Shown piece by piece: positions 9,889-20,099 of a stretch of DNA of 64,000 bases. This DNA is from an uncultured Chlorobiaceae bacterium (GTDB lineage Bacteria; Bacteroidota; Chlorobiia; Chlorobiales; Chlorobiaceae). The stretch's first letter is position 1, and each line of letters begins with the position of its first letter. The position numbers and the translations under genes are program-made. The notes under the pieces are model-generated. The model searched no databases and was not told the origin of the DNA. It was given only the letters and a program-made list of their open reading frames with translations. The DNA is taken from assembly GCA_903939765.1 (NCBI GenBank), contig CAJAIK010000096.1, forward strand, positions 1 to 64,000, given 5' to 3'.

Positions 9889-11307
9889 GTGATAATGTTT
9901 TGCCATCTCATCCTCTTTATGCAGAATGATCAGCGATTTTCGGAGTTGGTGCTCTTGCGGGAGACCTTTGAGAGCGGCGTAACCCGTGCCCTGTCGTGGA
10001 GGATTTCTCAGCTTCTTGCACTTCAGTCGTTTCTTGTTGAGCGCGAACGCGATATTGCCGCTGCCGTGCATCATGATTTCAGGAAGTCTGCGGCAGAGAC
10101 CTTTTTGACCGAAACGGGATTTTTGCGTGGCGAAATCCGTTTTGCACTGAAGCACCTCGCCTCATGGATGAAGCCTCACCGGGTTTCCATCCCGCTCATC
10201 TATCAGCCAGCAAAAGCCTCTTGCTCGCCTGAACCCTATGGCGTTGTCCTCATCATCGGGGCATGGAACTATCCCTTTAACCTCTCTCTTGCACCCCTCA
10301 TCAGCGCCATCGCTGCCGGAAACTGCGCGTTACTCAAGCCTTCGGAACATGCCCCACGCAGTTCAGCACTCATTGCCGAAGGGGTGGGTCGCTATCTTGA
10401 TCAAAGTGCGATCAGGGTGGTTACGGGGGGGGTGGAAGAGGCAAAGGCTCTGCTTGATGAGCGGTTTGGCTACATATTCTATACCGGCAGCCCTGAAGTT
10501 GGTCGGGAGGTGATGCTTGCCGCAGCCCGCCATCTCACTCCGTTGACGCTTGAACTTGGAGGGAAATCTCCCTGTATTGTCGAAGAGAGTGCTGATATCC
10601 GCGTGGCGGCGCGCAGGATTGTCTGGGCCAAGTTTTTGAATGCTGGCCAGACCTGCCTTGCGCCTGATTATGTTCTGGTGCATGAGCATCAGGAGGAGGA
10701 GTTGCTTCATTTCATGCAGGAGGCCATTACCGACTTTTATGGTGATGAGCCCCGGTTGAGCCGTGATTATCCCCGCATTGTCAATATGAATAACTTCCAT
10801 CGCCTCAAAAAGCTGCTTGATGGCTCTTCAGTCTGGTTCGGAGGGGAGTGCGATCAGGGAGAGCGTTATATCGCGCCCACCATTCTCCGGGGAGTGACGT
10901 CAGCCTCTCCGCTCATGCAGTTGGAGATTTTCGGTCCTCTTTTGCCGGTCATTGCCTATTCGGATCTTTCAGAAGCACTCGACTTCATTCGTCGCCAGGA
11001 TGAGCCTCTTGCGCTTTATCTTTTTTCTTCTGATCAAGATGTACAGGAGCGGGTCGTACGTAACTCCCGAACAGGCGGGGTGTGCATTAATGATCTCTTT
11101 TTTCAGGCGGCGCTTCACCGACTTCCTTTCGGCGGCCTCGGCAACAGTGGATTTGGTGCTTATCATGGCAGGGCGGGGTTTGACACCTTCTCTTTTCAGC
11201 GGAGTGTTCTGCGCCGCTCATTTTTTTTCGATCCGGGCCTTCGCTATCCGCCCTACCGTTGGTGGAAGTTCAGGCTGCTCAAACCCCTTGTCACCTTTTT
11301 TCAGTGA
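9889..11307 (+). CDS. Aldehyde dehydrogenase (ALDH3-like, NAD(P)-dependent)
   Basis: 472 aa. Oxidises aldehydes to acids. Rossmann and active-site motifs: GVVLIIGAWNYPFNL (cofactor entry), LELGGKSPCIV with general base Glu222, NAGQTCLAPDYV with nucleophile Cys256, and FGPLLPVI near the C-terminus. The short class-3 layout (under 480 aa) with a hydrophobic tail suggests membrane-associated fatty-aldehyde oxidation. No good ribosome site precedes ATG 9889; ATG 9919 (MQNDQRFSEL) is an alternative start. Single-gene unit. Confidence 0.9.
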   Translation: MIMFCHLILFMQNDQRFSELVLLRETFESGVTRALSWRISQLLALQSFLVERERDIAAAVHHDFRKSAAETFLTETGFLRGEIRFALKHLASWMKPHRVSIPLIYQPAKASCSPEPYGVVLIIGAWNYPFNLSLAPLISAIAAGNCALLKPSEHAPRSSALIAEGVGRYLDQSAIRVVTGGVEEAKALLDERFGYIFYTGSPEVGREVMLAAARHLTPLTLELGGKSPCIVEESADIRVAARRIVWAKFLNAGQTCLAPDYVLVHEHQEEELLHFMQEAITDFYGDEPRLSRDYPRIVNMNNFHRLKKLLDGSSVWFGGECDQGERYIAPTILRGVTSASPLMQLEIFGPLLPVIAYSDLSEALDFIRRQDEPLALYLFSSDQDVQERVVRNSRTGGVCINDLFFQAALHRLPFGGLGNSGFGAYHGRAGFDTFSFQRSVLRRSFFFDPGLRYPPYRWWKFRLLKPLVTFFQ

Positions 11308-11483
11308 AGCTATCTCTCTCCGGCAGATTTTCAGGGAACCCTTTTTATCGTGGCCGGCTATCGGGCAGCCCTTCCCGCGCTGAACGCATGTGGAAAGCGT
11401 GTGAACCGTCTTGCTTTTAATGCGGTATTTGCCGTAATTGAAGTTGGCCCTTCCTTTTTTCGTAACCTTAACGATCTTTGACT

Positions 11484-12491
11484 ATGAAAAAAAGACGCGT
11501 TTGTTGGATGTCGGTTCTTTTAGCCGGCTTTCTTTTTTCCATTTTTTCAGTTGCCCGCGTTTCGTTTGCAGAGCCTTTCCGGTTTCCGGCAAGGGAATTC
11601 CATCGTCCTCCGCTGTTCAGACTTCTTCCTGATCTTGCTGTTGAAGAGATAAGTGTGAACGGTGACTGCCGCGTAGTGGTGAAAATCCGCAATAATGGAG
11701 CTGGCAGGATTCCTGACGAAGTCTGGAGTGTTCACACCCCCCAAAGTGCTGGCATCTACCTTTCCATAGACGGACGGAAGTGGGGTGGTGCTACGATATG
11801 GGGTTTTGACGGTGCAAGGGCACTGCAGGCTCCCGGTGGAACGGTTGAATATACCAGCAATCTCACGGTTTCCAGCCCTTCGACCATCAAAGCCGAGATC
11901 GATCTCTGGAATGTGGTGGCAGAGAGCAACAAGGCCAACAATATTGCAACAAAAACGCTCAGTTGCGGGGTGCTTCCGCCCCTCGTACGGATTCCGCCGC
12001 TCAGAGTCATTCCTCCAATAAGAGTCATTCCACCAGTCAATGAAGACTGCATTACCTTCAATCCTGCGACGATTGAGGTGAAAGAGATTGGTGGCAACTG
12101 GAAGATTGTTGATGGCAGCCACTGGATGTTTGATTTCGGCAGCAACAGGGCTGAGGCTGAAAAGGCTTTTAGTATAATCCGCTACTACAGGATGAACAGT
12201 ACCTGCTATGTTGGACGTCCTGCTCCGTCGTTTACCTATATGCTCGTTTCAGGCAGTGCTCCTGTTGGATTTTTTCCCGGTGAGGATGCCATTGCATTCA
12301 ATCCAGCGACTATCGAGGTGAAAGAGATCGGCGGCAGATGGAAGATTGTTGATGGCAGTCACTTGATGTTCGATTTTGGTACAAATAAAGCTGAAGCGGA
12401 TCAAGCTTTTGCCATCATTAAAAAGTATGGCTTCCGTTATTCATGCTTTGTCGGCAGGCCTGATCCAAGTTTTAACTATATGAGAAAATAG
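11484..12491 (+). CDS. Secreted CARDB-type protein with duplicated C-terminal domain
   Basis: 335 aa from ATG 11484 (a TTG two codons earlier is also in frame). Signal peptide of about 28 aa ending SFA. Then a CARDB-like adhesion domain (LPDLAVEEISVNGDCRVVV ... SNKANN), a Pro/Ile/Arg linker (IPPLRVIPPIRVIPP), and two near-identical ~75-aa domains beginning FNPATIEVKEIGG and containing WKIVDGSHxMFDFGxNxAEA and CxVGRPxPSFxYM. The duplicate units lie near 12050-12240 and 12288-12485. No enzyme motif. Probably an extracytoplasmic binding or adhesion protein. Confidence 0.75.
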   Translation: MKKRRVCWMSVLLAGFLFSIFSVARVSFAEPFRFPAREFHRPPLFRLLPDLAVEEISVNGDCRVVVKIRNNGAGRIPDEVWSVHTPQSAGIYLSIDGRKWGGATIWGFDGARALQAPGGTVEYTSNLTVSSPSTIKAEIDLWNVVAESNKANNIATKTLSCGVLPPLVRIPPLRVIPPIRVIPPVNEDCITFNPATIEVKEIGGNWKIVDGSHWMFDFGSNRAEAEKAFSIIRYYRMNSTCYVGRPAPSFTYMLVSGSAPVGFFPGEDAIAFNPATIEVKEIGGRWKIVDGSHLMFDFGTNKAEADQAFAIIKKYGFRYSCFVGRPDPSFNYMRK

Positions 12492-12503
12492 TGCAGCGTT
12501 TGT

Positions 12504-12535
12504 TGTTGACCTCCCCCGAAGGGCGGGAGGTCAAC
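12504..12535 (+). terminator. Hairpin after the CARDB-type gene
   Basis: 11-bp stem (12504-12514 with 12525-12535) and a 10-nt loop, 12 bp after the stop codon at 12491. No T tract follows, so factor-independent termination is not certain. Confidence 0.5.
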
Positions 12536-12584
12536 AGTTAGCTCGTATACGATAAAACGCATAACCAGTGAGGAGAAACATATT

Positions 12585-13055
12585 ATGCCTTTGCGTAAAT
12601 TAAGGAAGTTTCTTGACAGCCACGGTGTCAGGTATTTTGTTGTGAGCCATTCTCCGGCCTATACCGCCCAGGAGATAGCTGCAGCCGCTCATGTTCCGGG
12701 CAAAGAGCTCGCAAAGACCGTCATTGTCACTCTTGACGGAAAAATGGCTATGGTTGTTTTACCGGCTTCCCGTCAGCTCGATTTTAAGCTTTTGCGTGCT
12801 CTGACCGGAGCGGGCGAGTTGGAGCTTGCCGGAGAGAAAGAATTTGCCGGGCTTTTTCCTGAATGCGAGATCGGTGCCATGCCGCCTTTTGGAAACCTCT
12901 ATGGTATGGCGGTCTATGTATCAGAAGAGCTTGAAGATGATGATGAAATCGCCTTTAATGCCGGAGCCCATACCGAACTGCTGCGGCTCTCTTATGAAAG
13001 TTACAAGAGGCTTGTTCAACCGAAAGTAGCGAAACTCTCCCTGCCGATGAAGTGA
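12585..13055 (+). CDS. YbaK/EbsC-type aminoacyl-tRNA deacylase
   Basis: 156 aa. The fold family hydrolyses mischarged tRNAs in trans (YbaK, ProXp). Family landmarks: [29 protein letters not shown], where the Lys in GKELAKTV is the conserved tRNA-positioning residue, and [15 protein letters not shown] (GxxxPFG). AGGAGAAACATATT precedes the ATG and supports the start. Specificity (Cys-tRNAPro, Ala-tRNAPro or other) cannot be read from the sequence. Confidence 0.85.
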   Translation: MPLRKLRKFLDSHGVRYFVVSHSPAYTAQEIAAAAHVPGKELAKTVIVTLDGKMAMVVLPASRQLDFKLLRALTGAGELELAGEKEFAGLFPECEIGAMPPFGNLYGMAVYVSEELEDDDEIAFNAGAHTELLRLSYESYKRLVQPKVAKLSLPMK

Positions 13056-13188
13056 CTGAAACGGGGGATGATGGATTTTTCCTGGGAAATGTTACCTTTG
13101 GGTCATGCTTGGTGACAGGGCGACAAATTTTATCAGGATATCAGCAGCGGAAAAGCTGAATCAATATGGTCTTTATATTCTGTCTCTT

Positions 13189-14355
13189 ATGAAGATTGCC
13201 TTATACTCGGGGACTTATGTCAGGGACAAGGACGGTGCCGTAAAATCCATCTATCAACTGGTTGCGTCATTCAGGAAAAACGGTCATGAGGTGGCTGTAT
13301 GGTCACCTGATGTTTCACAGGGGGATAGCCACAACGGTTTGAGTGTCCACCGGATGCCTTCTGTACCTATTCCGCTTTATCCCGACTACAAACTTGGCTT
13401 CTTCACTGATGAAACACGTTTGCAGCTCGAAGCGTTTGCGCCCGACATGGTGCACATTTCGACACCTGATATTATCGGTCGGGCGTTTCTTCTTTATGCC
13501 AGAAAAAAAAACATACCGGTTGCATCCGCATTTCATACCGATTTTCCCTCCTACTTCAGTTATTATCACCTCGGGTTTGCGGTGAAACATGCCTGGAAAT
13601 ATCTGACCTGGTTCTATAATAACTGCGATATTGTTCTGGCCCCGAATGAGAGTGTCCGGTTGAAACTGGCGGGTTATGCCATCCGAAACATCGAAATCTG
13701 GTCAAGGGGAGTCGATAAGGAGCTTTTTGATCCATTCCGCCGATCTGAAAAACTGCGTTCAGCGTGGAATGCAACAGGTCGGAGCGTTATTGTCTATGCC
13801 GGACGTTTTGTGCTCTACAAGGATATTGAGGTTGTCATGAGGGTTTACGATCGCTTTATGCAGGGAGAGTATGCCGACCGGGTACGGTTTGTCATGATCG
13901 GCTCCGGCCCTGAAGAGGAGGCGATGAGGCGAAGAATGTCTGAGGCGGTTTTTACCGGCTATCTTACCGGGGAGGAGTTGCCTGAAGCCTATGCCTCCGG
14001 AGATATTTTTCTTTTTCCCTCAACAACCGAGGCGTTCTGCAATGTTGCACTCGAAGCTCTTGCGTCAGGTTTGCCTGTTGTTGTTTCTGATGTTGGCGGT
14101 TGCCGCGATATTGCTGATCGATCGACAGGTGGAGTTGTTGTTCATGAAGGGAGTGTCTGTGATTTTTATGCCAGATGCGTTGAATTGCTTGATAATTCGA
14201 TTTGTTACAGGGAAATGAAAGCTTCCGGACTTGCATACGCGGAGGCGCAGTCATGGTCTTCAGTTAATGGCTGTGTGATTGAACGGTACCAAAAACTGGT
14301 TGACCGTGCAAAAAGCAGGAGAGAGGATGGAGTTCTGAGTGCTGCCGAGGGGTGA
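13189..14355 (+). CDS. GT4 family glycosyltransferase
   Basis: 388 aa from ATG 13189 (MKIALYSGTYVRDKDG), which begins exactly at the first Rossmann strand; ATG 13105 would add 28 atypical residues. GT-B fold, retaining enzyme. It has the donor-site E-x7-E-like segment FPSTTEAFCNVALEALASGLPVV and GRFVLYKDIEVVM. The acceptor half (SAFHTDFPSYFSYYH, LAPNESVRLKL, IWSRGVDKELF) resembles MgtA mannosyltransferases and SqdX sulfoquinovosyltransferases, so a glycolipid role is plausible. Donor and acceptor are not determined. Confidence 0.85.
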   Translation: MKIALYSGTYVRDKDGAVKSIYQLVASFRKNGHEVAVWSPDVSQGDSHNGLSVHRMPSVPIPLYPDYKLGFFTDETRLQLEAFAPDMVHISTPDIIGRAFLLYARKKNIPVASAFHTDFPSYFSYYHLGFAVKHAWKYLTWFYNNCDIVLAPNESVRLKLAGYAIRNIEIWSRGVDKELFDPFRRSEKLRSAWNATGRSVIVYAGRFVLYKDIEVVMRVYDRFMQGEYADRVRFVMIGSGPEEEAMRRRMSEAVFTGYLTGEELPEAYASGDIFLFPSTTEAFCNVALEALASGLPVVVSDVGGCRDIADRSTGGVVVHEGSVCDFYARCVELLDNSICYREMKASGLAYAEAQSWSSVNGCVIERYQKLVDRAKSRREDGVLSAAEG

Positions 14356-14395
14356 AAAGGGTGTTTTTTTGTATGGATACTATTGATGGAGGGTT

Positions 14396-15295
14396 ATGAA
14401 AGCCGGGATTGTTGGATTGGGAAAAATGGGCTTCAATATGGCGGAGCATCTGCTTGAGTCTGGTCATGATCTTCTCGTTTATGACCTTGCCGAAGAGGCC
14501 GTTGCAGCCATGGCGGCAAAAGGGGCGATTGCTGCAGGATCCCTTCGGGAGCTTGCCGGTATGCTCGACTCTCCCCGTCTGATCTGGTTGATGGTGCCTG
14601 CCGGCGCTCCGGTCGACAGCACGATTGAGCAGCTTCTACCGCTGCTTGAGCGGGGTGATATCATTGTGGATGGAGGTAATTCACACTACAAGGATTCTGA
14701 ACGGCGGGCGGCTTACCTCCGTGAAGCGGGGATACGTTTTCTTGACGCAGGTACAAGCGGTGGCCTTGAAGGGGCTCGGCATGGTGCCTGCATTATGGTT
14801 GGTGGTGAAAAAGCAGCTTATGACGCTCTTGAGCCCTTGCTGAAAGCGCTGTGCGTGGAGAGCGGATATGGCTATATGGGCCGATCCGGATCCGGCCATT
14901 TCGCCAAAATGGTGCATAACGGTATTGAATATGGCATGATGCAGGCTATCGGCGAAGGGTTTAACCTGCTTGATGCAAGCGGATATGATTTCGACCTTGA
15001 AGAACTCTCGCGTGTCTGGAGCCATGGATCGGTGATTCGTGGCTGGTTGATGGAACTGATGACGCAGGCTTTTCAAAAAGATCCGAAGCTCGGTTACCTC
15101 AAAGGCTCAATTGCCGATTCAGGAGAGGGGCGCTGGACGGTCGAGGCCGCTCTTGAGCATGAGGTCTCGATCCCGGTGATGGCCGCCTCTCTCTTCAGTC
15201 GTTACCGTTCACGTTCTGACGAAAATCTCTCTGACCGTGCCGTCGCCGCATTGCGTCATGAGTTCGGAGGGCACGCTTTCATCGACAAACCATAA
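14396..15295 (+). CDS. gnd: 6-phosphogluconate dehydrogenase, decarboxylating (short type)
   Basis: 299 aa, the short Gnd/YqeC type. Converts 6-phosphogluconate to ribulose 5-phosphate and CO2 with reduction of NAD(P)+. N-terminal Rossmann motif [17 protein letters not shown], substrate motif [15 protein letters not shown], then [21 protein letters not shown] and the catalytic Lys region [22 protein letters not shown] lies just before the ATG. Followed 14 bp later by zwf in the same orientation, making an oxidative pentose phosphate operon. Confidence 0.95.
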   Translation: MKAGIVGLGKMGFNMAEHLLESGHDLLVYDLAEEAVAAMAAKGAIAAGSLRELAGMLDSPRLIWLMVPAGAPVDSTIEQLLPLLERGDIIVDGGNSHYKDSERRAAYLREAGIRFLDAGTSGGLEGARHGACIMVGGEKAAYDALEPLLKALCVESGYGYMGRSGSGHFAKMVHNGIEYGMMQAIGEGFNLLDASGYDFDLEELSRVWSHGSVIRGWLMELMTQAFQKDPKLGYLKGSIADSGEGRWTVEAALEHEVSIPVMAASLFSRYRSRSDENLSDRAVAALRHEFGGHAFIDKP

Positions 15296-15309
15296 CCCGG
15301 GCAACCCTC

Positions 15310-16746
15310 ATGCCGCTGAAACCTGATAATTGCACCATTATTATTTTTGGTGCACATAGCGATCTTGCCGCCCGCAAACTCTTTCCATCACTTTATGAGC
15401 TTGCCCTCTGGGGCAATCTTCCCGATGAGTACCGTATTATCGCTGTCGGGCGATCCTCTCTCTCACACGAAGAGTTCCGTCAAAAGGTGTATGAAAAAAT
15501 GGCGGTTTTTTTCCCGAAAAACGTGCAGGATGAAGCTGCTCTTGCATCATTTTTTGCAAGGCTCTTTTATGTGGGTGTTGACTTTACCCGTAAAGAGGAG
15601 TACCACGCACTGTACAAAGAGATCATGGAGGGTGGAGCAGCGTTGGCTGCCAGCCACAATCTTCTTTTCTATCTTGCAACCCCGCCAGCTCTTGCACCAG
15701 TCATTGTCAGGAACCTTGATCATGCGGGCCTTGGAGAAAAAGATGCTTCATGCGCTGGTTGGCGGAAAATTATTGTGGAGAAGCCATACGGAAGCAACCT
15801 GCAGACGGCGCGTGAACTCAATACCGTCATCGGGGAGGTTTTCCATGAAGATCGGATTTTTCGGATTGATCACTATCTCGGCAAGGAGACGGTTCAGAAC
15901 ATCATGGTCTTCCGTTTTTCCAACGGGATTTTTGAACCATTGTGGAACCGCAACAATATTGCCACTGTTGCCATTACCATTGCCGAAGATTTTGGTATCC
16001 GTGACCGGGGAGCCTTTTATGAGGAGGCTGGTCTGCTGCGCGACATCATACAGAATCATGCGCTTCAGCTTCTTGCATCAGTTGCCATGGAGCCGCCGGT
16101 CGATTTTTCAGCCGATTCTGTTCGCGACGAAAAAGCGAAGCTGCTCCGCTCAATCCGCCCTGTTACTCCCGGCAATATTGGAGGCGTGGTTGTTCTCGGT
16201 CAGTATGAAGGATACCGTGCTGAAAAAAATGTTGCCCCCGACTCAACGGTTGAAACTTTTGCCGCAATAAAATTTTTTGTCGATAACTGGCGATGGAAGG
16301 ATGTGCCCTTTTTTGTCAAGGCGGGAAAAAATCTGGCCGAAACGGTGACCGAGATTGTCATTACCTTCAAATGTCCTCCCCAGAACTATTTTGGCCCAGC
16401 CGAGAGTTGTTGTTATACCGCCAATCAGGTTATCCTGCGTATCCAGCCAGAGGAGACCATCGCCATCAAGTTCGGAGCAAAACGTCCGGGTGAAGCGCTC
16501 ATTACCGACCCCGTCTTCATGAAATTCGATTACAAGACCTCGTTTTCTGAAGTGGGGCTGACCCCCTATCACCGCCTGCTGCTTGATGCCATGGCGGGTG
16601 ATCAGATGAACTTTATCCGCCAGGACAGCGTCGAATACTCATGGGCGATTATTGATGCCATAAGGGAGGCTGCACGCACGAAACCACCGGCAAGCTATCC
16701 TGTTCATTCATGGGGGCCGGAATCGGTACAGGCCATCTACTCATGA
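15310..16746 (+). CDS. zwf: Glucose-6-phosphate 1-dehydrogenase
   Basis: 478 aa. First step of the oxidative pentose phosphate pathway. N-terminal [21 protein letters not shown] is the dinucleotide-binding site (GAHSDLA in place of the commoner GASGDLA). The active-site signature RIDHYLGKE holds the catalytic His and Lys, and [12 protein letters not shown] precedes it. Full length for the family. Co-transcribed with gnd and overlapping the convergent pgl gene by 10 bp at its 3' end. Confidence 0.96.
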   Translation: MPLKPDNCTIIIFGAHSDLAARKLFPSLYELALWGNLPDEYRIIAVGRSSLSHEEFRQKVYEKMAVFFPKNVQDEAALASFFARLFYVGVDFTRKEEYHALYKEIMEGGAALAASHNLLFYLATPPALAPVIVRNLDHAGLGEKDASCAGWRKIIVEKPYGSNLQTARELNTVIGEVFHEDRIFRIDHYLGKETVQNIMVFRFSNGIFEPLWNRNNIATVAITIAEDFGIRDRGAFYEEAGLLRDIIQNHALQLLASVAMEPPVDFSADSVRDEKAKLLRSIRPVTPGNIGGVVVLGQYEGYRAEKNVAPDSTVETFAAIKFFVDNWRWKDVPFFVKAGKNLAETVTEIVITFKCPPQNYFGPAESCCYTANQVILRIQPEETIAIKFGAKRPGEALITDPVFMKFDYKTSFSEVGLTPYHRLLLDAMAGDQMNFIRQDSVEYSWAIIDAIREAARTKPPASYPVHSWGPESVQAIYS

Positions 16747-17537
16747 GCAGCAAACCAGTATAGCCGCCCATTATTCGGCCTTACAAGGCTTGCCGGAAGG
16801 CATTTCTCTTCTTTCAGAAATATTTTTTTTGCCAGTTCGCATTTTTCATGGCCAGTGGTAAAAAAGAGCACGTTTCGGGCATGGTTGATAACCGGCAGGG
16901 TGAGGGTCAGTCGCATTCCCGGAGGCTTTGCCTGTGGAGCATGGACAGCCATGACCCATCGTGTGGGTTCCTGAAGCGATTCGGCGTTATCACTGAAAAG
17001 GGATGCAGTATGGCCATCTTCGCCAAGACCAAGCAGAATAAGGTCAAAGAGCGGATAGCCCTCTCTTAACAAACTCCCCTCAGTCGCAAAAAACGTGCGG
17101 ATGGCCGCTTCATAGCTTCTGGCGGAGCTATCTGTATCAGCCTCTTCGGCGGCCATTCTGAAAATATGATCATCAGCAATGCCGGAGTACTGTAGCAGAC
17201 TCTCCCTGACCATCCGGTAATTGCTGTCAGGATGATTGAGTGGCACACATCGCTCATCCCCCTGAAAAAGCCATGTATTCGGTGGAAGAGAGATGGTCTG
17301 CTTGCACCCCTGGTTTTTGCCAGGCACCTCAAGGCCGTAGTGCTCAAGAATCTCTGTTGAAACCCCCTCTGCAAGTTTGTTATAAAGGATTCGTGGAGAG
17401 TTGCCTCCTGCAAGTACCATTGAAAAAAAGCCATGATCAGCTATGGCACTACAGGCTACGGCAATAATCAGTGAGGCCGCATGATCCGTTATCTCGCTCA
17501 TCTTGCCTTCGTAAAAAAATTTGCGATCTCCATTCAT
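16737..17537 (-). CDS. pgl: 6-phosphogluconolactonase
   Basis: 266 aa. Hydrolyses 6-phosphogluconolactone between the Zwf and Gnd steps. NagB/DevB-like fold: [15 protein letters not shown] near the N-terminus, [19 protein letters not shown] in the middle, and [14 protein letters not shown] as the C-terminal signature. Oddly it is on the opposite strand to its pathway partners gnd and zwf and convergent with them, overlapping the zwf stop. Confidence 0.94.
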   Translation of the reverse strand: MNGDRKFFYEGKMSEITDHAASLIIAVACSAIADHGFFSMVLAGGNSPRILYNKLAEGVSTEILEHYGLEVPGKNQGCKQTISLPPNTWLFQGDERCVPLNHPDSNYRMVRESLLQYSGIADDHIFRMAAEEADTDSSARSYEAAIRTFFATEGSLLREGYPLFDLILLGLGEDGHTASLFSDNAESLQEPTRWVMAVHAPQAKPPGMRLTLTLPVINHARNVLFFTTGHEKCELAKKIFLKEEKCLPASLVRPNNGRLYWFAAHE

Positions 17538-17914
17538 TTTCTGCTGTTTTGATTTCTGGGGGACAAATTGCTGTTATCACAAACCGGAAAATGGTAAGAT
17601 TTGTTCAAATTGAGCCACAGTGATTGGCCGAAAAGTTTCATTGAGCGGAAGAAATTCCGCATGATCGTCACCCTTTTGACGGAAAATGTTCCGCAAGCGG
17701 TTTCTGCTGCAGAGATCCTGCTACGGTGACTTTTTCTTTGGATGTTCTGATTTCTGTTGGTGTATATATGGCTCTTTTGTAACTTGTTGTTGTAATTTAA
17801 GCAAGTTTCGCGCTCTTTTGTGAGCCGGTTTGTAAAGCTCTGTAAAGGTATTCCCGTTTTTTTTGTCGACGGTTGTTGCTTTCGGCGAAACGTTTAAATA
17901 TGGAGGTAGCTCTT
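17538..17914. other. Intergenic region
   Basis: 377 bp between divergent pgl and the following membrane protein gene. It is AT-rich near the right end. A GGAGGT ribosome site sits at about 17902-17907, 8 nt before ATG 17915. No recognisable RNA gene or repeat. Confidence 0.45.
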
Positions 17915-18571
17915 ATGGGAGCATTTGATTTCGGGGTGAAAGTTGATCCGCAGGTGTTTGATCGTCAGCTCAATGCTCCTTGCAGTCTCAATGTGCAGGA
18001 GTATATAAAGCGCGGGTTTGAGATGTTCAAGGAGTATGTTGGTGAGTTTATCGGCTTTACGCTTATTATCTTTGTGGCATCCGCTGCAAGCTCAAGACTC
18101 GCTTTTGCAGGTTCGTTTATTATTTCTGCGGCTATTGCATCGCTCTCTGCCGGATATGGAATTGCGGCTTTCAGGCTGTTGAGCGGGCAGTCGCTGGAGT
18201 TTGCCGATTTTTTCAAGGGGTTTAACTATTTTCTTCCTCTTTTTCTTGCCAGTCTTGCCGGTGGTTTTTTGGTCGGCATCGGTTTTGTGCTGCTCATCAT
18301 TCCGGGAATCTATCTTGCCGTTTCCTATATGTTTACGACCTTCCTTATTATTGATTACCGGATGGAGTTCTGGCAGGCACTCGAGACCAGCCGCAAAATC
18401 ATTACCAAAAACTGGTTTGCGTTTTTTGGATTTTCTTTTGCCCTTTGTGTCATAAACATCCTTGGATGTCTTGCCTTTGGAGTCGGTCTGCTGGTTACTA
18501 TTCCTGTTACGGCCTGTGCCACAGCAATTGCCTACAAGGAGATCGTCGGGTTGTACTCTTCCGGGTGGTAA
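17915..18571 (+). CDS. Multi-pass membrane protein of unknown function
   Basis: 218 aa. Start set at ATG 17915 because GGAGGT lies 8 nt upstream. About five hydrophobic segments separated by short loops, with motif GIGFVLLIIPGIYLAVSYMFTTFLIIDYRM and a preceding soluble stretch (SLNVQEYIKRGFEMFKEYVGEF). The GxIyLxxxyxf...liid layout recalls the DUF975/glycerophosphodiester-phosphodiesterase membrane-domain type proteins. No catalytic residues seen. Followed 50 bp later by a second small membrane protein. Confidence 0.7.
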   Translation: MGAFDFGVKVDPQVFDRQLNAPCSLNVQEYIKRGFEMFKEYVGEFIGFTLIIFVASAASSRLAFAGSFIISAAIASLSAGYGIAAFRLLSGQSLEFADFFKGFNYFLPLFLASLAGGFLVGIGFVLLIIPGIYLAVSYMFTTFLIIDYRMEFWQALETSRKIITKNWFAFFGFSFALCVINILGCLAFGVGLLVTIPVTACATAIAYKEIVGLYSSGW

Positions 18572-18621
18572 AATGGTATTCGATTGTAATTATTTTCATT
18601 CAAACCTAAAACATAAAGCTC

Positions 18622-19155
18622 ATGTCAGAAAACACACCACGTGATGAAAACAGGGATTATGGGCAGAAGGCTCAGTCAAAGTCGGATGTGCATGGTCTCT
18701 TGTCGCAGTTCGAAGGAATTCTTGATGAGTACCTGGTGCAAAAAGCACCATTTGCCCTGCCGCCAGAAGTTAAAGAGTTTATTGCCAAGGTTTCTCCATA
18801 TCTGATTATTTTATTTGCAGTTATGGCGTTGCCAATTATTTTTGCAGCAGTGGGGCTTACCGCCATCCTTTCTCCATTTGCGATGATGGGAGGTTATGGA
18901 TACGGGTACGGATTTGCATGGGGGTTTGGTGCAATTGTCGGGCTTGCTGTTGCGGTTATCACGGTTATCATGGAAGTTATGGCTGTGCCGGGATTATTCA
19001 AACGCACCGCAGGTGCCTGGAGATTGCTTTTTTATGCAAGCATTGTGAGCTTGATTGGAACGATTCTCTCTTTCACTGGCATTCTCGGTGGAATAATCGG
19101 AGCAATTATTGGTTGGTACATTTTGTTCCAGGTGAAAGAATTGTACACGAATTAA
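18622..19155 (+). CDS. Small membrane protein of unknown function
   Basis: 177 aa. An acidic, soluble N-terminus (about 50 aa) is followed by hydrophobic segments near residues 56-80, 104-122 and 133-170. A Gly/Tyr-rich stretch (MGGYGYGYGFAWGFG) lies between the first two. The family is not recognised; similar short proteins occur with the upstream membrane protein type. Same strand and spacing suggest co-transcription with the gene at 17915. Confidence 0.65.
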   Translation: MSENTPRDENRDYGQKAQSKSDVHGLLSQFEGILDEYLVQKAPFALPPEVKEFIAKVSPYLIILFAVMALPIIFAAVGLTAILSPFAMMGGYGYGYGFAWGFGAIVGLAVAVITVIMEVMAVPGLFKRTAGAWRLLFYASIVSLIGTILSFTGILGGIIGAIIGWYILFQVKELYTN

Positions 19156-19171
19156 CAACAGAATCCCGCAG

Positions 19172-19191
19172 GGGCACGCCACGGCGTGCCC
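19172..19191 (+). terminator. Short GC-rich hairpin
   Basis: Self-complementary 20-bp segment (GGGCACGCC / GGCGTGCCC) 16 bp after the membrane protein stop. It has no T tract, so it is a hairpin rather than a typical intrinsic terminator. Confidence 0.4.
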
Positions 19192-19287
19192 TCTTCACGG
19201 CGTGAACCCTCTCTCTACAGCAATTGATTCCGTCATACAAAAAAACAAGCACAAAAAGACAGAGTTACGGAAGAATACCTGACAGTA

Positions 19288-20022
19288 ATGAAAAAAGTAT
19301 CAATGAAGACGAAGCTGATTTTTTGCACTCTCTGGTTGTTTGTCGGAGTGGCGGTTTTCTCCCGGACGGCGCCTGCTGAAGAGAGCCGGATTGTGGTTTC
19401 TGCATCGGGAAAGGTGTCGGTAAAGCCTGATATGGCAGAGTTCGGTGTTGTGCTGCAATCGAATGCAAAAAGTGCCGAGAGGGCTGCTGCCGACACCGCA
19501 GAGAAGTATCGCCGTGTGCAGGCAGCACTCCGGACGGCAGCGGTTCCTCTTGAAGATGCGCCGACGGCAAGCTATACGGTATCCCCCAACTGGGAGTGGG
19601 ATCAGTCGCTGGGTAAAAGCTTGCTGAAGGGGTACACTGCCCGCCATGCCATTATGGTGCATGTGCGCACGCTGGGTTTGATCGGCCGGGCCATTGATGC
19701 TGCAGTGCAGGCCGGGGCTGATGAGGTTCAGAGTATTACCTTTTCATCGAGCCGTTATGAAGAGCTGCGTCAGCAGGCGCTTGCCGCTGCCGTGGGCAAT
19801 GCCCGAAGGGATGGCTCAATCATGGCTCAGGCTGCAGGGGGGCGTCTTGGCCCTTTGATTGAGGTTGGCGTCAGTCAGCCACAGTACAGCGGCAGGCCAG
19901 CCATGGAGATGATGGCATTGAAGGCGGCTCCTGCGCCTACTGAAATAGCACCTTCCGAGCAGGACATTGTGGTCACGGTTACTTCACGCTGGCGCTTTAT
20001 CGCTTCGCCTGCCCTCAGGTAG
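19288..20022 (+). CDS. SIMPL domain (DUF541) periplasmic protein
   Basis: 244 aa with a signal peptide ending near PAEE. The SIMPL/DUF541 domain runs from about residue 35 to the end: IVVSASGKVSVKPDMAEFGVVLQ at the start and QALAAAVGNARRDGSIMAQAAGGRLG in the second half. Family members are periplasmic or outer-membrane-associated (for example YggE, linked to oxidative stress), and the molecular activity is unknown. ATG at 19303 (MKTKLIF) is an alternative start. Confidence 0.85.
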   Translation: MKKVSMKTKLIFCTLWLFVGVAVFSRTAPAEESRIVVSASGKVSVKPDMAEFGVVLQSNAKSAERAAADTAEKYRRVQAALRTAAVPLEDAPTASYTVSPNWEWDQSLGKSLLKGYTARHAIMVHVRTLGLIGRAIDAAVQAGADEVQSITFSSSRYEELRQQALAAAVGNARRDGSIMAQAAGGRLGPLIEVGVSQPQYSGRPAMEMMALKAAPAPTEIAPSEQDIVVTVTSRWRFIASPALR

Positions 20023-20099
20023 TTCACCTTGGAAGGGTTGAATAGATAGTATAAATATCCCGGAGGCGGTATTCTGTCAGACAAGTTCGGGGAGAAGAG

